Positions 17,235 to 25,508 of a stretch of 64,000 nucleotides of DNA are shown one piece after another (the stretch's first letter is position 1; every line of letters begins with the position of its first letter). The notes under the pieces are model-generated. The model saw nothing but the letters and a program-made list of their open reading frames with translations, was not told the origin of the DNA and ran no database searches. The translations under genes and the position numbers were made by a program. The DNA comes from RGIG1959 sp045604545 (GTDB lineage Bacteria > Bacillota > Clostridia > Oscillospirales > Acutalibacteraceae). The stretch spans positions 1 through 64,000 of the forward strand of contig JAZUOG010000057.1 of assembly GCA_045604545.1 (NCBI GenBank), in the 5' to 3' direction.

Positions 17235-17456
17235 ATGGATCAAAGCAAGATCGATCGCATCAACGAACTGGCAAGAAAAGCCAAAACAGAAGGACTTACC
17301 GACGACGAAACCGCCGAGCGTCAGAAACTCCGCGAGGAGTATATTGCGGCTTACCGTGCCTCGCTTCGCAGTCAGCTCGACAGCATTGTTGTGCAGACAC
17401 CGGACGGTGAGAAAACGCCGCTGAAAAAGAAGAATTCCGACGGTCTGCCGTCCTGA
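17235..17456 (+). CDS. DUF896 (YnzC-type) small protein
   Basis: The 73-residue, highly charged helical protein matches the DUF896/UPF0291 family throughout: KIDRINELARKAKTEGLT, ETAERQKLREEYIAAYRASL and LDSIVVQTPDG. YnzC of Bacillus lies in the yneA SOS operon, but its biochemical role is not established. Here it is alone with a good promoter and AAAGGAGAAGAG before the ATG. The C-terminal 15 residues (TPLKKKNSDGLPS) extend beyond the conserved core. Confidence 0.9.
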   Translation: MDQSKIDRINELARKAKTEGLTDDETAERQKLREEYIAAYRASLRSQLDSIVVQTPDGEKTPLKKKNSDGLPS

Positions 17457-17511
17457 CGGCAAAGATTGTGAAAATTTTCTCAAATTTTCTTCTTTTTTCG
17501 ATGATTGACGA

Positions 17512-17540
17512 TTGACAAATTTTATCAGCAAGAGTAAAAT
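17512..17540 (+). promoter_or_regulatory. Sigma-A promoter of serC-serA
   Basis: TTGACA (17512-17517), a 17-base spacer and TAAAAT (17535-17540). Confidence 0.8.
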
Positions 17541-17599
17541 GGCAATAAGTATTTTTTCGAGACACCCGTCCCGATAATATAGTATTGGAGGAAATAACA

Positions 17600-18685
17600 A
17601 TGGCAAGAGTGTATAATTTTTCTGCAGGTCCCTCGATGCTTCCCGAAAGCGTGCTCGCAAAGGCGGCTGCCGAAATGCTGGATTATGAGGGCAGCGGTCA
17701 GTCCGTGATGGAAATGTCTCACCGCTCTAAAGTGTATCAAGGCATCATCGACGATTGCGAAGCGTTGCTGCGTGAAGTGATGAACATTCCCGACAACTAT
17801 AAGGTGCTGTTCCTGCAGGGCGGTGCTTCTTCTCAGTTCACCATGGTTCCCATGAACCTGATGACCGGCAGCGGCAAGGCTGATTATGTCATCACCGGCC
17901 AGTGGGCAACGAAGGCGCAGAAGGAAGCGGCCCGTTACGGCGAGGCGAACATCGTCGCCAGCTCCAAGGATAAGACCTTCTCCTACATTCCGAAGCTGGA
18001 TCCGTCCACCTTTACGAAGGATGCGGACTATTTCCACATCTGCATGAACAACACCATCTACGGCACGGTGTATCATGAGCTGCCCGACACCGGCGATGTG
18101 CCGCTCGTCGCGGACATCAGCTCCTGCATCTTGTCCGCTCCTATCGATGTGTCCAAGTTCGGCATGCTGTATGCCGGTGCTCAGAAGAACATGGCTCCCG
18201 CCGGTCTGACCGTCGTCATCATTCGTGAGGACCTCATCGGCAAGGCGATGGACATCACCCCGACCATGTTCAACTATCAGATCCATGCCGACAACGGCTC
18301 CATGTTCAACACCCCGCCCTGCTACACCATCTACATGGCGAAGCTGGTGCTCGAGTGGGTCAAGAACGAGGTCGGCGGTCTGGAGAATATGCTCGTCCGC
18401 AATCAGAAGAAGGCTGACCTTCTTTACAACTTCCTCGATTCTTCCAAGATGTTCAAGGGTACGGTTGTTCCCGAGGACCGTTCGCTCATGAACGTGCCGT
18501 TCGTGACCGGCAACGACGAGCTCGATGCGAAGTTTGTCAAGGAGGCTACGGCAGCCGGCTTTGTCAACCTGAAGGGTCACCGCTCTGTCGGCGGTATGCG
18601 TGCTTCCATCTACAACGCCATGCCTTATGAAGGCGTTGAGAAGCTGGTGGCGTTCATGAAAGAGTTCGAAGCGAACAACAGCTGA
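17600..18685 (+). CDS. serC: Phosphoserine aminotransferase
   Basis: SerC transfers an amino group from glutamate to 3-phosphohydroxypyruvate, the second step of serine synthesis. The 361-residue protein starts MARVYNFSAGPSMLPESVL and has GGASSQFTMVPMNL, the PLP-lysine region YAGAQKNMAPAGLT and a C-terminal GHRSVGGMRASIYNA block, all typical. The ATG at 17600 follows GGAGG by 8 bases; an in-frame TTG at 17585 lies on the ribosome binding site itself. serA follows after 27 bases. Downstream phosphoserine phosphatase is not in the window. Confidence 0.95.
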   Translation: MARVYNFSAGPSMLPESVLAKAAAEMLDYEGSGQSVMEMSHRSKVYQGIIDDCEALLREVMNIPDNYKVLFLQGGASSQFTMVPMNLMTGSGKADYVITGQWATKAQKEAARYGEANIVASSKDKTFSYIPKLDPSTFTKDADYFHICMNNTIYGTVYHELPDTGDVPLVADISSCILSAPIDVSKFGMLYAGAQKNMAPAGLTVVIIREDLIGKAMDITPTMFNYQIHADNGSMFNTPPCYTIYMAKLVLEWVKNEVGGLENMLVRNQKKADLLYNFLDSSKMFKGTVVPEDRSLMNVPFVTGNDELDAKFVKEATAAGFVNLKGHRSVGGMRASIYNAMPYEGVEKLVAFMKEFEANNS

Positions 18686-18712
18686 GTTGTTGCTCAACAG
18701 GAGGAATTGACA

Positions 18713-19870
18713 ATGGATATTTTGACTCTCAACAAAATCGCCGCTTGCGGTACTGACCGCTTCGGTGCTAACTATACTGTCGGTGAGACGGTGGAGAATC
18801 CCGTCGGCATCATGGTGCGCTCGGCGTCCATGCACGACATGGAGATGCCGGCCTCTCTGCTGGCGATCGCCCGTGCCGGTGCCGGTACCAACAACATTCC
18901 CTGCGACAAGTGCGCTGAGGAAGGCATCGTGGTGTTCAACACCCCCGGTGCAAACGCCAACGCTGTAAAAGAGCTGGTGATCGCCGGTTTGTTCCTTGCT
19001 TCCCGTAAGGTCGTTCCCGCCATTGAGTGGGCGAAGACCCTCAAAGGCGAGGGCGACGCGGTCGGCAAGCTCGTTGAAAAAGGCAAGGGCGCGTTCGCGG
19101 GCCCCGAAATCCAGGGCAAGACCCTCGGTGTTGTCGGTCTCGGTGCGATCGGTCGTCTGGTTGCCAATGCCGCGAAATCTCTCGGTATGACCGTTTACGG
19201 CTACGATCCCTATATCTCCGTTGATGCGGCATGGGGTCTGTCTCGTTCCATCGTTCATGCAACCTCCCTCGAAGAGGTGTATGCAAACAGCGATTACATC
19301 ACCATTCATGTGCCGCTGACCCCCGATACGAAGGGCTCCATCAACGCGGCGGCATTCGCGCAGATGAAGGACGGCGTTCGCGTGCTGAACTTCTCCCGTG
19401 CGGATCTTGTCGACAGCAAGGATATGCTGGCGGCTCTCGAGAGTGGCAAAGTGGCGTCTTATATCGTCGACTTCCCGACCGAAGAGATGCTCGGCGTTGA
19501 CAATGTTGTGGCGATCCCGCACCTTGGTGCCTCCACTCCCGAAAGTGAGGATAACTGTGCGGTGATGGCGGCTGACGAACTCAAGGCGTATCTTGAGGAC
19601 GGCAACATCATCAACTCCGTCAACTATCCGAACCTCAGCGCTCCCCGTTCGGCGGCAACCCGCGTGTGCGTGCTTCACAAGAACATTCCCAACGTTCTGG
19701 CTTCCGTTTCCGACGCTGTCTCCGGTCAGGGCCTCAACATTGAAGGCATGAACAACGCTTCCAAGAAAGACTTTGCCTACACCATCATGGACGTGGCAGG
19801 CGATGTGTCCGACGCTGTTCTCGACACCATCAAGGCTGTGGAAGGCGTCATTCGTGTGCGTAAGATCTGA
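18713..19870 (+). CDS. serA: D-3-phosphoglycerate dehydrogenase
   Basis: SerA oxidises 3-phosphoglycerate to 3-phosphohydroxypyruvate with NAD, the first step of serine synthesis. The 385-residue protein has the NAD loop LGVVGLGAIGRLVANA (about 141-156), the catalytic arginine in NFSRADLVD, the histidine in IPHLGASTPESEDN, and a C-terminal ACT domain (NVLASVSDAVSGQGLNIEGM) that could sense serine. It is the short form, without the extra intervening domain of long SerA. AGGAGG lies 8 bases before the ATG. It is in an operon with serC, in reverse pathway order. Confidence 0.92.
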   Translation: MDILTLNKIAACGTDRFGANYTVGETVENPVGIMVRSASMHDMEMPASLLAIARAGAGTNNIPCDKCAEEGIVVFNTPGANANAVKELVIAGLFLASRKVVPAIEWAKTLKGEGDAVGKLVEKGKGAFAGPEIQGKTLGVVGLGAIGRLVANAAKSLGMTVYGYDPYISVDAAWGLSRSIVHATSLEEVYANSDYITIHVPLTPDTKGSINAAAFAQMKDGVRVLNFSRADLVDSKDMLAALESGKVASYIVDFPTEEMLGVDNVVAIPHLGASTPESEDNCAVMAADELKAYLEDGNIINSVNYPNLSAPRSAATRVCVLHKNIPNVLASVSDAVSGQGLNIEGMNNASKKDFAYTIMDVAGDVSDAVLDTIKAVEGVIRVRKI

Positions 19871-19887
19871 TTTTCACCAATGCGCTT

Positions 19888-19919
19888 AAAAGAGGTGACC
19901 GTTGCGGTCACCTCTTTTT
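19888..19919 (+). terminator. Terminator of serC-serA
   Basis: AAAAGAGGTGACC pairs with GGTCACCTCTTTTT around GTTGC. Confidence 0.9.
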
Positions 19920-19946
19920 AAACGCCAGAAGGAGAATGCTGAAATC

Positions 19947-20669
19947 ATGGAAATGTCAAGAAGGGAGCGGTTTGCGGCGGGATTTCGCTGTGGTGCGCCG
20001 ATCATGCTCGGCTATGCTCCCGTGTCGTTTGCGTTTGCGGTGGGTGCGGTCGGCGCCGGATTGCCGTGGTGGTTGGTCGTGCTGATCTCGCTGACCAATT
20101 TCACCTCCGCCGGACAAAAGGCGGGGGCTGATCTGCTCATCACGGGCGGCACGTTGTATGAGATCGGCTCGGCGGTGTTCGTTGTCAACATTCGCTACAT
20201 GCTGATGTCGTTGTCGCTGTCTCAGCGTATGCTGAAGATGCCGTTTGCGAAGAAACTGCTTCTTGCCAACGGTGTAACCGATGAGATCTATTTTCTTGCG
20301 ATGCAGCAGGAGAAGCTGACGGGGTGGTTCTTTGCGGGACTTTCCGCGGGACCGTATCTCGGCTGGGTCGGCGGTACACTGCTCGGCGCACTGGCGGGTG
20401 CGGTGCTTCCTGCGTCGATCTCCTCGGCTCTCGGTATTGCGCTCTTTGCCATGTTTATCGCCATCATCACTCCTGAGATCAAAAAATCCAAAGCGGCATT
20501 GGTGGTTGCCCTTGCGGCCATTCTGCTGTCGGTGGGGTTTGCCTATGTTCCCGTGCTGAATATTGTTCCGTCCGGCTGGTCATTGATCATTGCGGCTGTA
20601 GGCGCGGCGGCGCTGGGGGCATGGCTGTTCCCCATGAATGACGATGAGGGAGAGGGGGAACACGCATGA
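19947..20669 (+). CDS. azlC: AzlC family branched-chain amino acid exporter subunit
   Basis: AzlC and AzlD form an inner-membrane exporter for branched-chain amino acids and analogues. The 240-residue protein has several hydrophobic helices, the family's N-terminal GFRCGAPIMLGYAPVSFAF block and NFTSAGQKAGADLL, followed by VVNIRYMLMSLSLS. The ATG at 19947 follows AAGGAG at 12 bases; a second ATG two codons on (19953) is also possible. azlD overlaps its end by 4 bases. Transcription could come from read-through past the serA terminator or a promoter not recognised here. Confidence 0.9.
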   Translation: MEMSRRERFAAGFRCGAPIMLGYAPVSFAFAVGAVGAGLPWWLVVLISLTNFTSAGQKAGADLLITGGTLYEIGSAVFVVNIRYMLMSLSLSQRMLKMPFAKKLLLANGVTDEIYFLAMQQEKLTGWFFAGLSAGPYLGWVGGTLLGALAGAVLPASISSALGIALFAMFIAIITPEIKKSKAALVVALAAILLSVGFAYVPVLNIVPSGWSLIIAAVGAAALGAWLFPMNDDEGEGEHA

Positions 20670-20992
20670 ATACTGTCTGGTATTATCTCCTTGGCGTCGC
20701 TGTCATGGCACTCGTGACCTACATTCCTCGTGCGTTGCCGCTCGCGGTTTTCCGCAAACCCATCAAAAGTCGGTTTATCCGCTCGTTTTTGGAATATATG
20801 CCCGTGGCGGTGCTGGCGGCGATGACCTTCCCCGCCATCTTTGATGCGACGGCTTCGCCCATTTCCGCGACGGTTGGCTTGGTGGTGGCACTGGTGTTTT
20901 CTTACATTGGATGTCAGCTTCTTCCCGTTGCGTTGCTCTCTTCGGCGGCGGTATTCATCACCGAACTGTTCCTGATCGGCTGGAAAATGTGA
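20666..20992 (+). CDS. azlD: AzlD family branched-chain amino acid exporter subunit
   Basis: This 108-residue, four-helix membrane protein carries the AzlD signature ALVTYIPRALPLAVFRK followed by FLEYMPVAVLAAMTFPAIF. It is the small partner of AzlC, and its ATG overlaps the azlC stop as ATGA, indicating coupled translation and equal stoichiometry. A strong terminator follows the gene. Confidence 0.9.
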   Translation: MNTVWYYLLGVAVMALVTYIPRALPLAVFRKPIKSRFIRSFLEYMPVAVLAAMTFPAIFDATASPISATVGLVVALVFSYIGCQLLPVALLSSAAVFITELFLIGWKM

Positions 20993-20998
20993 TTTTGA

Positions 20999-21037
20999 CA
21001 CGTCCGTTGTGCTTTTGCACAACGGACGTGCTGTTCT
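20999..21037 (+). terminator. Terminator of azlCD
   Basis: CACGTCCGTTGTGC pairs perfectly with GCACAACGGACGTG around TTTT. The following T-run is short and interrupted (CTGTTCTTTTG). Confidence 0.75.
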
Positions 21038-21055
21038 TTTGTAGCACATCGTTCA

Positions 21056-21084
21056 TTGACGGAAACGGCAAAAAACGGTATACT
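21056..21084 (+). promoter_or_regulatory. Sigma-A promoter of the dockerin amidase
   Basis: TTGACG (21056-21061), a 17-base spacer and TATACT (21079-21084), 70 bases before the ATG. Confidence 0.75.
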
Positions 21085-21153
21085 GTATATAGAGGTTCTA
21101 TGTGTACCGATGGAATATGCAAAGACAATTCCGGCAAAGAAAGGATTATTCTC

Positions 21154-23400
21154 ATGTTGAAAAAATGGCTTTCTGTCCTGACATGCCTTGCGATGATCGT
21201 GACGATGCTTCCCGCAATATCGCTGTATTCTGTGCCGGAGACGGTCGATGCGGCAACCAACCTGGTTGTCCTTCCCGCCAACGACGGCAAAACCAACAAT
21301 GTATCTTACACCATCGGTGCAGGTACCGATGCCGAGGTGACGGTGTATTGTGATTTCCGTGCGGCCAACACCGCGCCCACCGATTCCATCACCCCGAAAT
21401 ATGTCACCATTCACAACACCGGCACCTATGTGTCCACCGCCAATGCGAAGAATACCCACAACAACACCGCGAAAATCAGCGGCGATATGGCGTGGCACTA
21501 CACGGTGGATAATGTGGCGGTCTATCAGGCTTTGCAGGATACCCGCAAGGGCTGGCATATCGGCTCCGTTTCCAAAAACCCCAACCCCACTAACACCAAT
21601 TCCAACTCCATCGGCATTGAAATGTGCGTGCATAATTTCCCTGCGACCGAAACCTTTGACGGTGAACAGTGGAACGATGGCACCGCCATCATGAAGTGGT
21701 GGGAAACCCAGTTCGACCAGACCATGAAAAACACGGCGTATCTCGCACTCGTGCTGTGCAAACGCTGGGGTCTCAATTGGGAAACCGACATCAAGATGCA
21801 CTACGATGCACTCAACTACTATCCCGGCGGCAAGGACTGCCCGATGCAGATGCGCGCCACCTATGACCCCACCACCAATACCTTCAAAGAAGCGGGCAGC
21901 TATGTTGACGGTCGCGACGGCTATTTCTGGCAGATGTTCTGGGGCTACCTCGAGGCGTATGCTTCGGGCGCGACCAGCGCTGACGGCGGCGGATTTACCA
22001 CCGCCCCCAAGCTCGGCACCTATCGGGTGTCTGCGACCGACGGTCTGAATGTCCGCGCGGGTGCGGCTTCGACCTATGACAAGGTCGGCGTTCTGGAATA
22101 TCAGGATATCGTCAAGGTTACCGAGATTTCCGGCAACTGGGGCAAAATCGTGATGCCCGACGGTACAGAGGGCTGGTGCAGTATCGTCACCTACGGCACC
22201 TATATCGGTGTGGACGCACAAGCCTACGGCAACAATGTCAATGTCGGCGATGTCACATCGTTCTATAATCTGAACGGCGGCTTGACCGTCAAAAACAGCG
22301 GTGCTGATGTCGGTCAGCTTGACCTTCACCTGCCTCACCCGATCGGCACGGCCACCACGCCGTATCTTGCCGCAAAGGTGACCCCCGTTTCGGGCGGCGG
22401 CTATTACTTCGGTGTCACTCAGCACGGCAGTGGCTATTTCATGATGCACAACAGCGCCCTGTCCGATCCGCTGACCGTAACCGACACCTCGACCTACTGC
22501 ACGTCTGTTGAGACGTTGGAAATCGATTTGAGAGAATATTGGGTTCCCGAGGAAGGTCATCAGATCGACCGTGTCCGTCTGTACATCGCGCCCAACTCCA
22601 CCATCCGCCTCGATTATTTCTACTTTGCGGCAAGTGCTTCGACCGTCACAAGCGAAGCCTACAACGTGATGGCAACGGCAAATGTCAACCTGATGAAGCC
22701 CGACACCATCGCCATTCTCAACGATCAGAAACCCGGCAACTATGTCTATAACAACGGTACGCTCACCATCACCGCTGACACCGATGCGGGCTTTGACATG
22801 ATGTTTGAGCCGAACGAGACGTTTGATATCGCAACGCTCAAGCGTTGGCTTGTGTCCTTTGACGCGCAGACGCCCATCAATATCTCACTGCGTGTCACGC
22901 ATGCGAACGGCGAAGGCTACGTTTCTCTTGTGTATGACTTCTATCCGTCCTTCACCGAAACCGCTCCCACGGGCGAGTATCTCCCTGCCTGTGCCGGCAA
23001 GGAAGGTCTCGACCTTTACAACTACTTTGCTTACAACGGCATTATGCCCGCCGACGGCAAATCGGTCGTCAAGCAGGTGCATATCAATGTCGGCGGAGCA
23101 GGCACTGTCACCATCGATGCCCTTCAGCTGTGCAAGAACAACCAGTTTATCGGCTATCAGGACGGTGCTTACAAAACCGGTTCTGTCGGTGTGGAACAGC
23201 CCGAGCCTCCCAAGCCGGTTGTGGTGGGCGACGTGGACGGCAACGGTGAGATCTCCACCACCGATGCCCGTCTGATCCTGCTGTCGATCGTTGATCTTGA
23301 GACTTTGACCGATACGCAGAAGGAAGCCGCAGACTACAACGGCGACGGTGAAATCTCCACCGTTGACGCTCGCGACCTCCTCCTCAGCATTGTTTCCTGA
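21154..23400 (+). CDS. Secreted N-acetylmuramoyl-L-alanine amidase with SH3b and dockerin
   Basis: The 748-residue protein has a signal peptide, an amidase-2/PGRP-type zinc hydrolase domain (about 75-260), an SH3b domain (RVSATDGLNVRAGAASTYDK), two beta-rich carbohydrate-binding-like modules, and a C-terminal type I dockerin (GDVDGNGEISTTDARLILL and DYNGDGEISTVDARDLLLS). Zinc-ligand candidates are the His in YVTIHNTGTY, the His in KMHYDALNYYP and the Cys in GKDCPM. It should cut the lactam bond between MurNAc and the stem peptide in cell walls. The second beta module resembles the protein at 1962. The ATG at 21154 begins the signal peptide and follows AAAGG. Confidence 0.88.
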   Translation: MLKKWLSVLTCLAMIVTMLPAISLYSVPETVDAATNLVVLPANDGKTNNVSYTIGAGTDAEVTVYCDFRAANTAPTDSITPKYVTIHNTGTYVSTANAKNTHNNTAKISGDMAWHYTVDNVAVYQALQDTRKGWHIGSVSKNPNPTNTNSNSIGIEMCVHNFPATETFDGEQWNDGTAIMKWWETQFDQTMKNTAYLALVLCKRWGLNWETDIKMHYDALNYYPGGKDCPMQMRATYDPTTNTFKEAGSYVDGRDGYFWQMFWGYLEAYASGATSADGGGFTTAPKLGTYRVSATDGLNVRAGAASTYDKVGVLEYQDIVKVTEISGNWGKIVMPDGTEGWCSIVTYGTYIGVDAQAYGNNVNVGDVTSFYNLNGGLTVKNSGADVGQLDLHLPHPIGTATTPYLAAKVTPVSGGGYYFGVTQHGSGYFMMHNSALSDPLTVTDTSTYCTSVETLEIDLREYWVPEEGHQIDRVRLYIAPNSTIRLDYFYFAASASTVTSEAYNVMATANVNLMKPDTIAILNDQKPGNYVYNNGTLTITADTDAGFDMMFEPNETFDIATLKRWLVSFDAQTPINISLRVTHANGEGYVSLVYDFYPSFTETAPTGEYLPACAGKEGLDLYNYFAYNGIMPADGKSVVKQVHINVGGAGTVTIDALQLCKNNQFIGYQDGAYKTGSVGVEQPEPPKPVVVGDVDGNGEISTTDARLILLSIVDLETLTDTQKEAADYNGDGEISTVDARDLLLSIVS

Positions 23401-23408
23401 GAATATGA

Positions 23409-23449
23409 CAAAAAATCCCGCTCACATGATTGTGAGCGGGATTTTTTTT
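23409..23449. terminator. Bidirectional terminator
   Basis: AAAAAATCCCGCTCAC pairs with GTGAGCGGGATTTTTT around ATGATT, between the amidase gene and convergent purC. Confidence 0.9.
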
Positions 23450-23463
23450 GCTATACAGAACAA

Positions 23464-24147
23464 TCAGCGGTTGTTGATCAGCTTGGTCAGCTCAACGGGA
23501 TCGACGATGGTACCGTCTTTGTAGACGCGCATGTTGCCCGAAGCGATCTCGTCGATGAGGATCACCTCACCGTTGTTGTAACCAAACTCGAATTTGATGT
23601 CCCACAGATCGAGACCGATGGACTTGAGGTCGTCGGCGACGATCTTGGTGATCTTGAGGGTCTGCTCCTTCATGCTTTCGAACATGGCGGGGGTCATAAC
23701 GCCCAGAGCGGCAAGACCTTCGCCCGTGACAAGGGGATCGCCCTTCTCGTCGTTCTTGAAGGTGCATTCGACATAGCCGCCCTCAAGGACGGTGCCGTCC
23801 GCAATGTACTCGCCGTAGCGGCGAATGAAGCTACCGGTTGCCACAAGACGGCAGATGACTTCCAGACCGTGACCGAACACGGTGGCGGGAAGAACCTCCA
23901 TCGTCGCGTTCTCGATGTCCGCGGAGACATAGTGGGTCTTGATGCCGGCGGTTTTGAGGAGCTCAAAATAGTGGATCGAGGACTTGAGGTTTGCCTTGCC
24001 GATGCCTTCGATGGTCAGACCGACCGTGTTCTCGCCCGGATCGAATACGCCGTCCTTGCCGGTGCAATCGTCCTTGAACTTCAGCATCACATTGCCGTTG
24101 TCAAGCTCATAAACGTCTTTGGTTTTGCCTTCATACAGTTTTTTCAT
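23464..24147 (-). CDS. purC: Phosphoribosylaminoimidazole-succinocarboxamide synthase
   Basis: PurC joins CAIR and aspartate with ATP in purine synthesis. The 227-residue protein has MKKLYEGKTKDVYEL, the conserved VICRLVATGSFIRRYG segment, and IDEIASGNMRVY near the C-terminus. It is full length for the short bacterial form. It stands alone rather than in a pur operon. No purine riboswitch was recognised in the leader. Confidence 0.95.
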   Translation of the reverse strand: MKKLYEGKTKDVYELDNGNVMLKFKDDCTGKDGVFDPGENTVGLTIEGIGKANLKSSIHYFELLKTAGIKTHYVSADIENATMEVLPATVFGHGLEVICRLVATGSFIRRYGEYIADGTVLEGGYVECTFKNDEKGDPLVTGEGLAALGVMTPAMFESMKEQTLKITKIVADDLKSIGLDLWDIKFEFGYNNGEVILIDEIASGNMRVYKDGTIVDPVELTKLINNR

Positions 24148-24194
24148 ACATATGATCCCCTTTACTTCAGAGTGGGTAAAAATCCAATATCAAT

Positions 24195-24223
24195 ACTTTA
24201 TCACAAAAATTCGCCAAACACAA
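24195..24223 (-). promoter_or_regulatory. Probable sigma-A promoter of purC
   Basis: On the minus strand TTGTGT (24223-24218), 17 bases, then TAAAGT (24200-24195), about 45 bases before the ATG. Confidence 0.5.
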
Positions 24224-24385
24224 TTCCAAAATGAAAAAAAATCAAAAAATCTACGCTTTTTTTCGCGATATTCGTCTCCCGTCATCGTCTGTTTGTACCT
24301 AACGGGGGGCGAAAAGCAACAAATTGAGGCGAAACTCGCCAAATTCTCCGAAAAAGCCGCAAATCGAACGGGTTCTCACAAAAGA
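24224..24385. other. Intergenic stretch between divergent purC and spo0A
   Basis: AT-rich on the purC side. No gene or clear hairpin was seen. Confidence 0.45.
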
Positions 24386-24451
24386 TTTTACCAATATTTG
24401 GCAAAAATATTCTTCCAAACTATTGCAGGATTTACCAATAAATGGTAAAAT
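24386..24451 (+). promoter_or_regulatory. spo0A promoter with two palindromic operator candidates
   Basis: A promoter TTGCAG (24423-24428), 17 bases, TAAAAT (24446-24451) precedes spo0A. A perfect inverted repeat TTTACCA-N5-TGGTAAA (24431-24437 and 24443-24449) fills the spacer and overlaps the -10. A near-copy TTTTACCA-N5-TGGCAAAA (24386-24393 and 24399-24406) lies 44 bases upstream, about four helical turns. The arrangement suggests a dimeric repressor that may loop or bind cooperatively. The motif is unlike the 0A box that I recall for Spo0A itself. Confidence 0.65.
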
Positions 24452-24504
24452 TTGAGTACAGTCAATCAACAAGTTTTGTGAACATAAGCGGAGGTAACGT
24501 GATT

Positions 24505-25278
24505 ATGGACAAACAAATCAAAGTCATTATGGCCGATAACAGTGAGCAATTCGGCAAGGCGTATGCGCAGGTGATGCGATCAAAGGGATTACAGGTCGAT
24601 CTCCTTCCGAAGGACGGCCGTCAACTGCTCGATACGATCATTCGCGAGTCGCCCGACGTGGTGATCATGGATGTGTTTTTACCGCGTCTCGATGCGATCG
24701 GGGTGATGAAGGAGGTCAAAGTCCGTCGGCATGAGCCGTGCCCGCATTTTATGGTCATGTCGGGATTTGACAATGCCGATCTGGAGTGTGAAACGATGAA
24801 AGCGGGAGCGGAATACTATTTTCTCAAGCCTTTTGATCCTGCAGACATGGCGGAGCGCATTGTCAGTCTGTGCAGCAAGCGTTCGGGCGACATTCTTCGC
24901 TTTGATGCGTCGGGAGGGAAAATGGGCACGCTCGAGATTCGTGTGACCGACATCATTCATCAGATCGGTGTTCCCGCTCACATCAAGGGCTATCAATACC
25001 TGCGCGATGCGATTTTGATGGCGATCGAGGACGAAGGCATCATCAATGCCGTGACCAAGCGGCTGTATCCCGCCGTTGCGAAGAAGCACGCGACCACCTC
25101 GTCCCGTGTGGAACGCGCCATTCGTCACGCGATTGAAGTCGCGTGGGACAGAGGCGATGTCGATGTGCTCAATTCCTATTTCGGCTACACCATTCACAGC
25201 ACCCGCGGCAAACCCACCAACAGTGAATTCATCGCCATGATCTCCGACAAATTCCGCCTGCAACTGAAGATTTCGTAA
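24505..25278 (+). CDS. spo0A: Sporulation master regulator Spo0A
   Basis: Spo0A is the phosphorylated response regulator that commits the cell to sporulation. The 257-residue protein has a receiver domain with the phospho-acceptor Asp in VVIMDVFLP, the lysine in YYFLKPFD, and the distinctive C-terminal DNA-binding domain: VTDIIHQIGVPAHIKGYQYL, SRVERAIRHAIEVAWDRGD and GKPTNSEFIAMISDK. GGAGG lies 10 bases before the ATG. In many spore formers spoIVB is immediately upstream; here it is about 13 kb away. Two palindromes overlap the promoter. Confidence 0.96.
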   Translation: MDKQIKVIMADNSEQFGKAYAQVMRSKGLQVDLLPKDGRQLLDTIIRESPDVVIMDVFLPRLDAIGVMKEVKVRRHEPCPHFMVMSGFDNADLECETMKAGAEYYFLKPFDPADMAERIVSLCSKRSGDILRFDASGGKMGTLEIRVTDIIHQIGVPAHIKGYQYLRDAILMAIEDEGIINAVTKRLYPAVAKKHATTSSRVERAIRHAIEVAWDRGDVDVLNSYFGYTIHSTRGKPTNSEFIAMISDKFRLQLKIS

Positions 25279-25339
25279 ACAGGAAGGAACGACGCGAACG
25301 GTGTTGCCAACACTCGCACCGACAATCTTGCCTCTGTTG

Positions 25340-25405
25340 GGACCGTCGTCCTCGACGGTCCGTCAATGTCCCTGTCCTGATGCGGACCACCGGGGACGGT
25401 GGTCC
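25340..25405. repeat. REP-like pair of hairpins
   Basis: Two perfect 9-bp stems lie close together: GGACCGTCG/CGACGGTCC (25340-25361) and GGACCACCG/CGGTGGTCC (25384-25405), framed by TTGGGACC and GGTCCCTACG. No gene is present between spo0A and the sirtuin. Such GGGACC-type repeats recur in clostridial genomes (recalled). It may also end spo0A transcription, although no T-run follows. Confidence 0.65.
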
Positions 25406-25448
25406 CTACGTATGCCCTGTGAGATTGACGCGCTAAACACGGCCTTGG

Positions 25449-25477
25449 TTGCTTTTTTTGTTGTTCCCGTGTACAAT
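25449..25477 (+). promoter_or_regulatory. Sigma-A promoter of the sirtuin gene
   Basis: TTGCTT (25449-25454), a 17-base spacer and TACAAT (25472-25477). Confidence 0.75.
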
Positions 25478-25508
25478 AGAGGTAGCAACCAAGAAAGGGG
25501 CGGGGCTT

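Noticed and set aside
17525..19678. 717-codon minus-strand frame opposite serC and serA
   Set aside because: An antisense shadow of two clear enzymes; His/Arg-rich composition without motifs.
20914..22560. 548-codon minus-strand frame opposite azlD and the amidase gene
   Set aside because: An antisense shadow covering a terminator and promoter; no family features.
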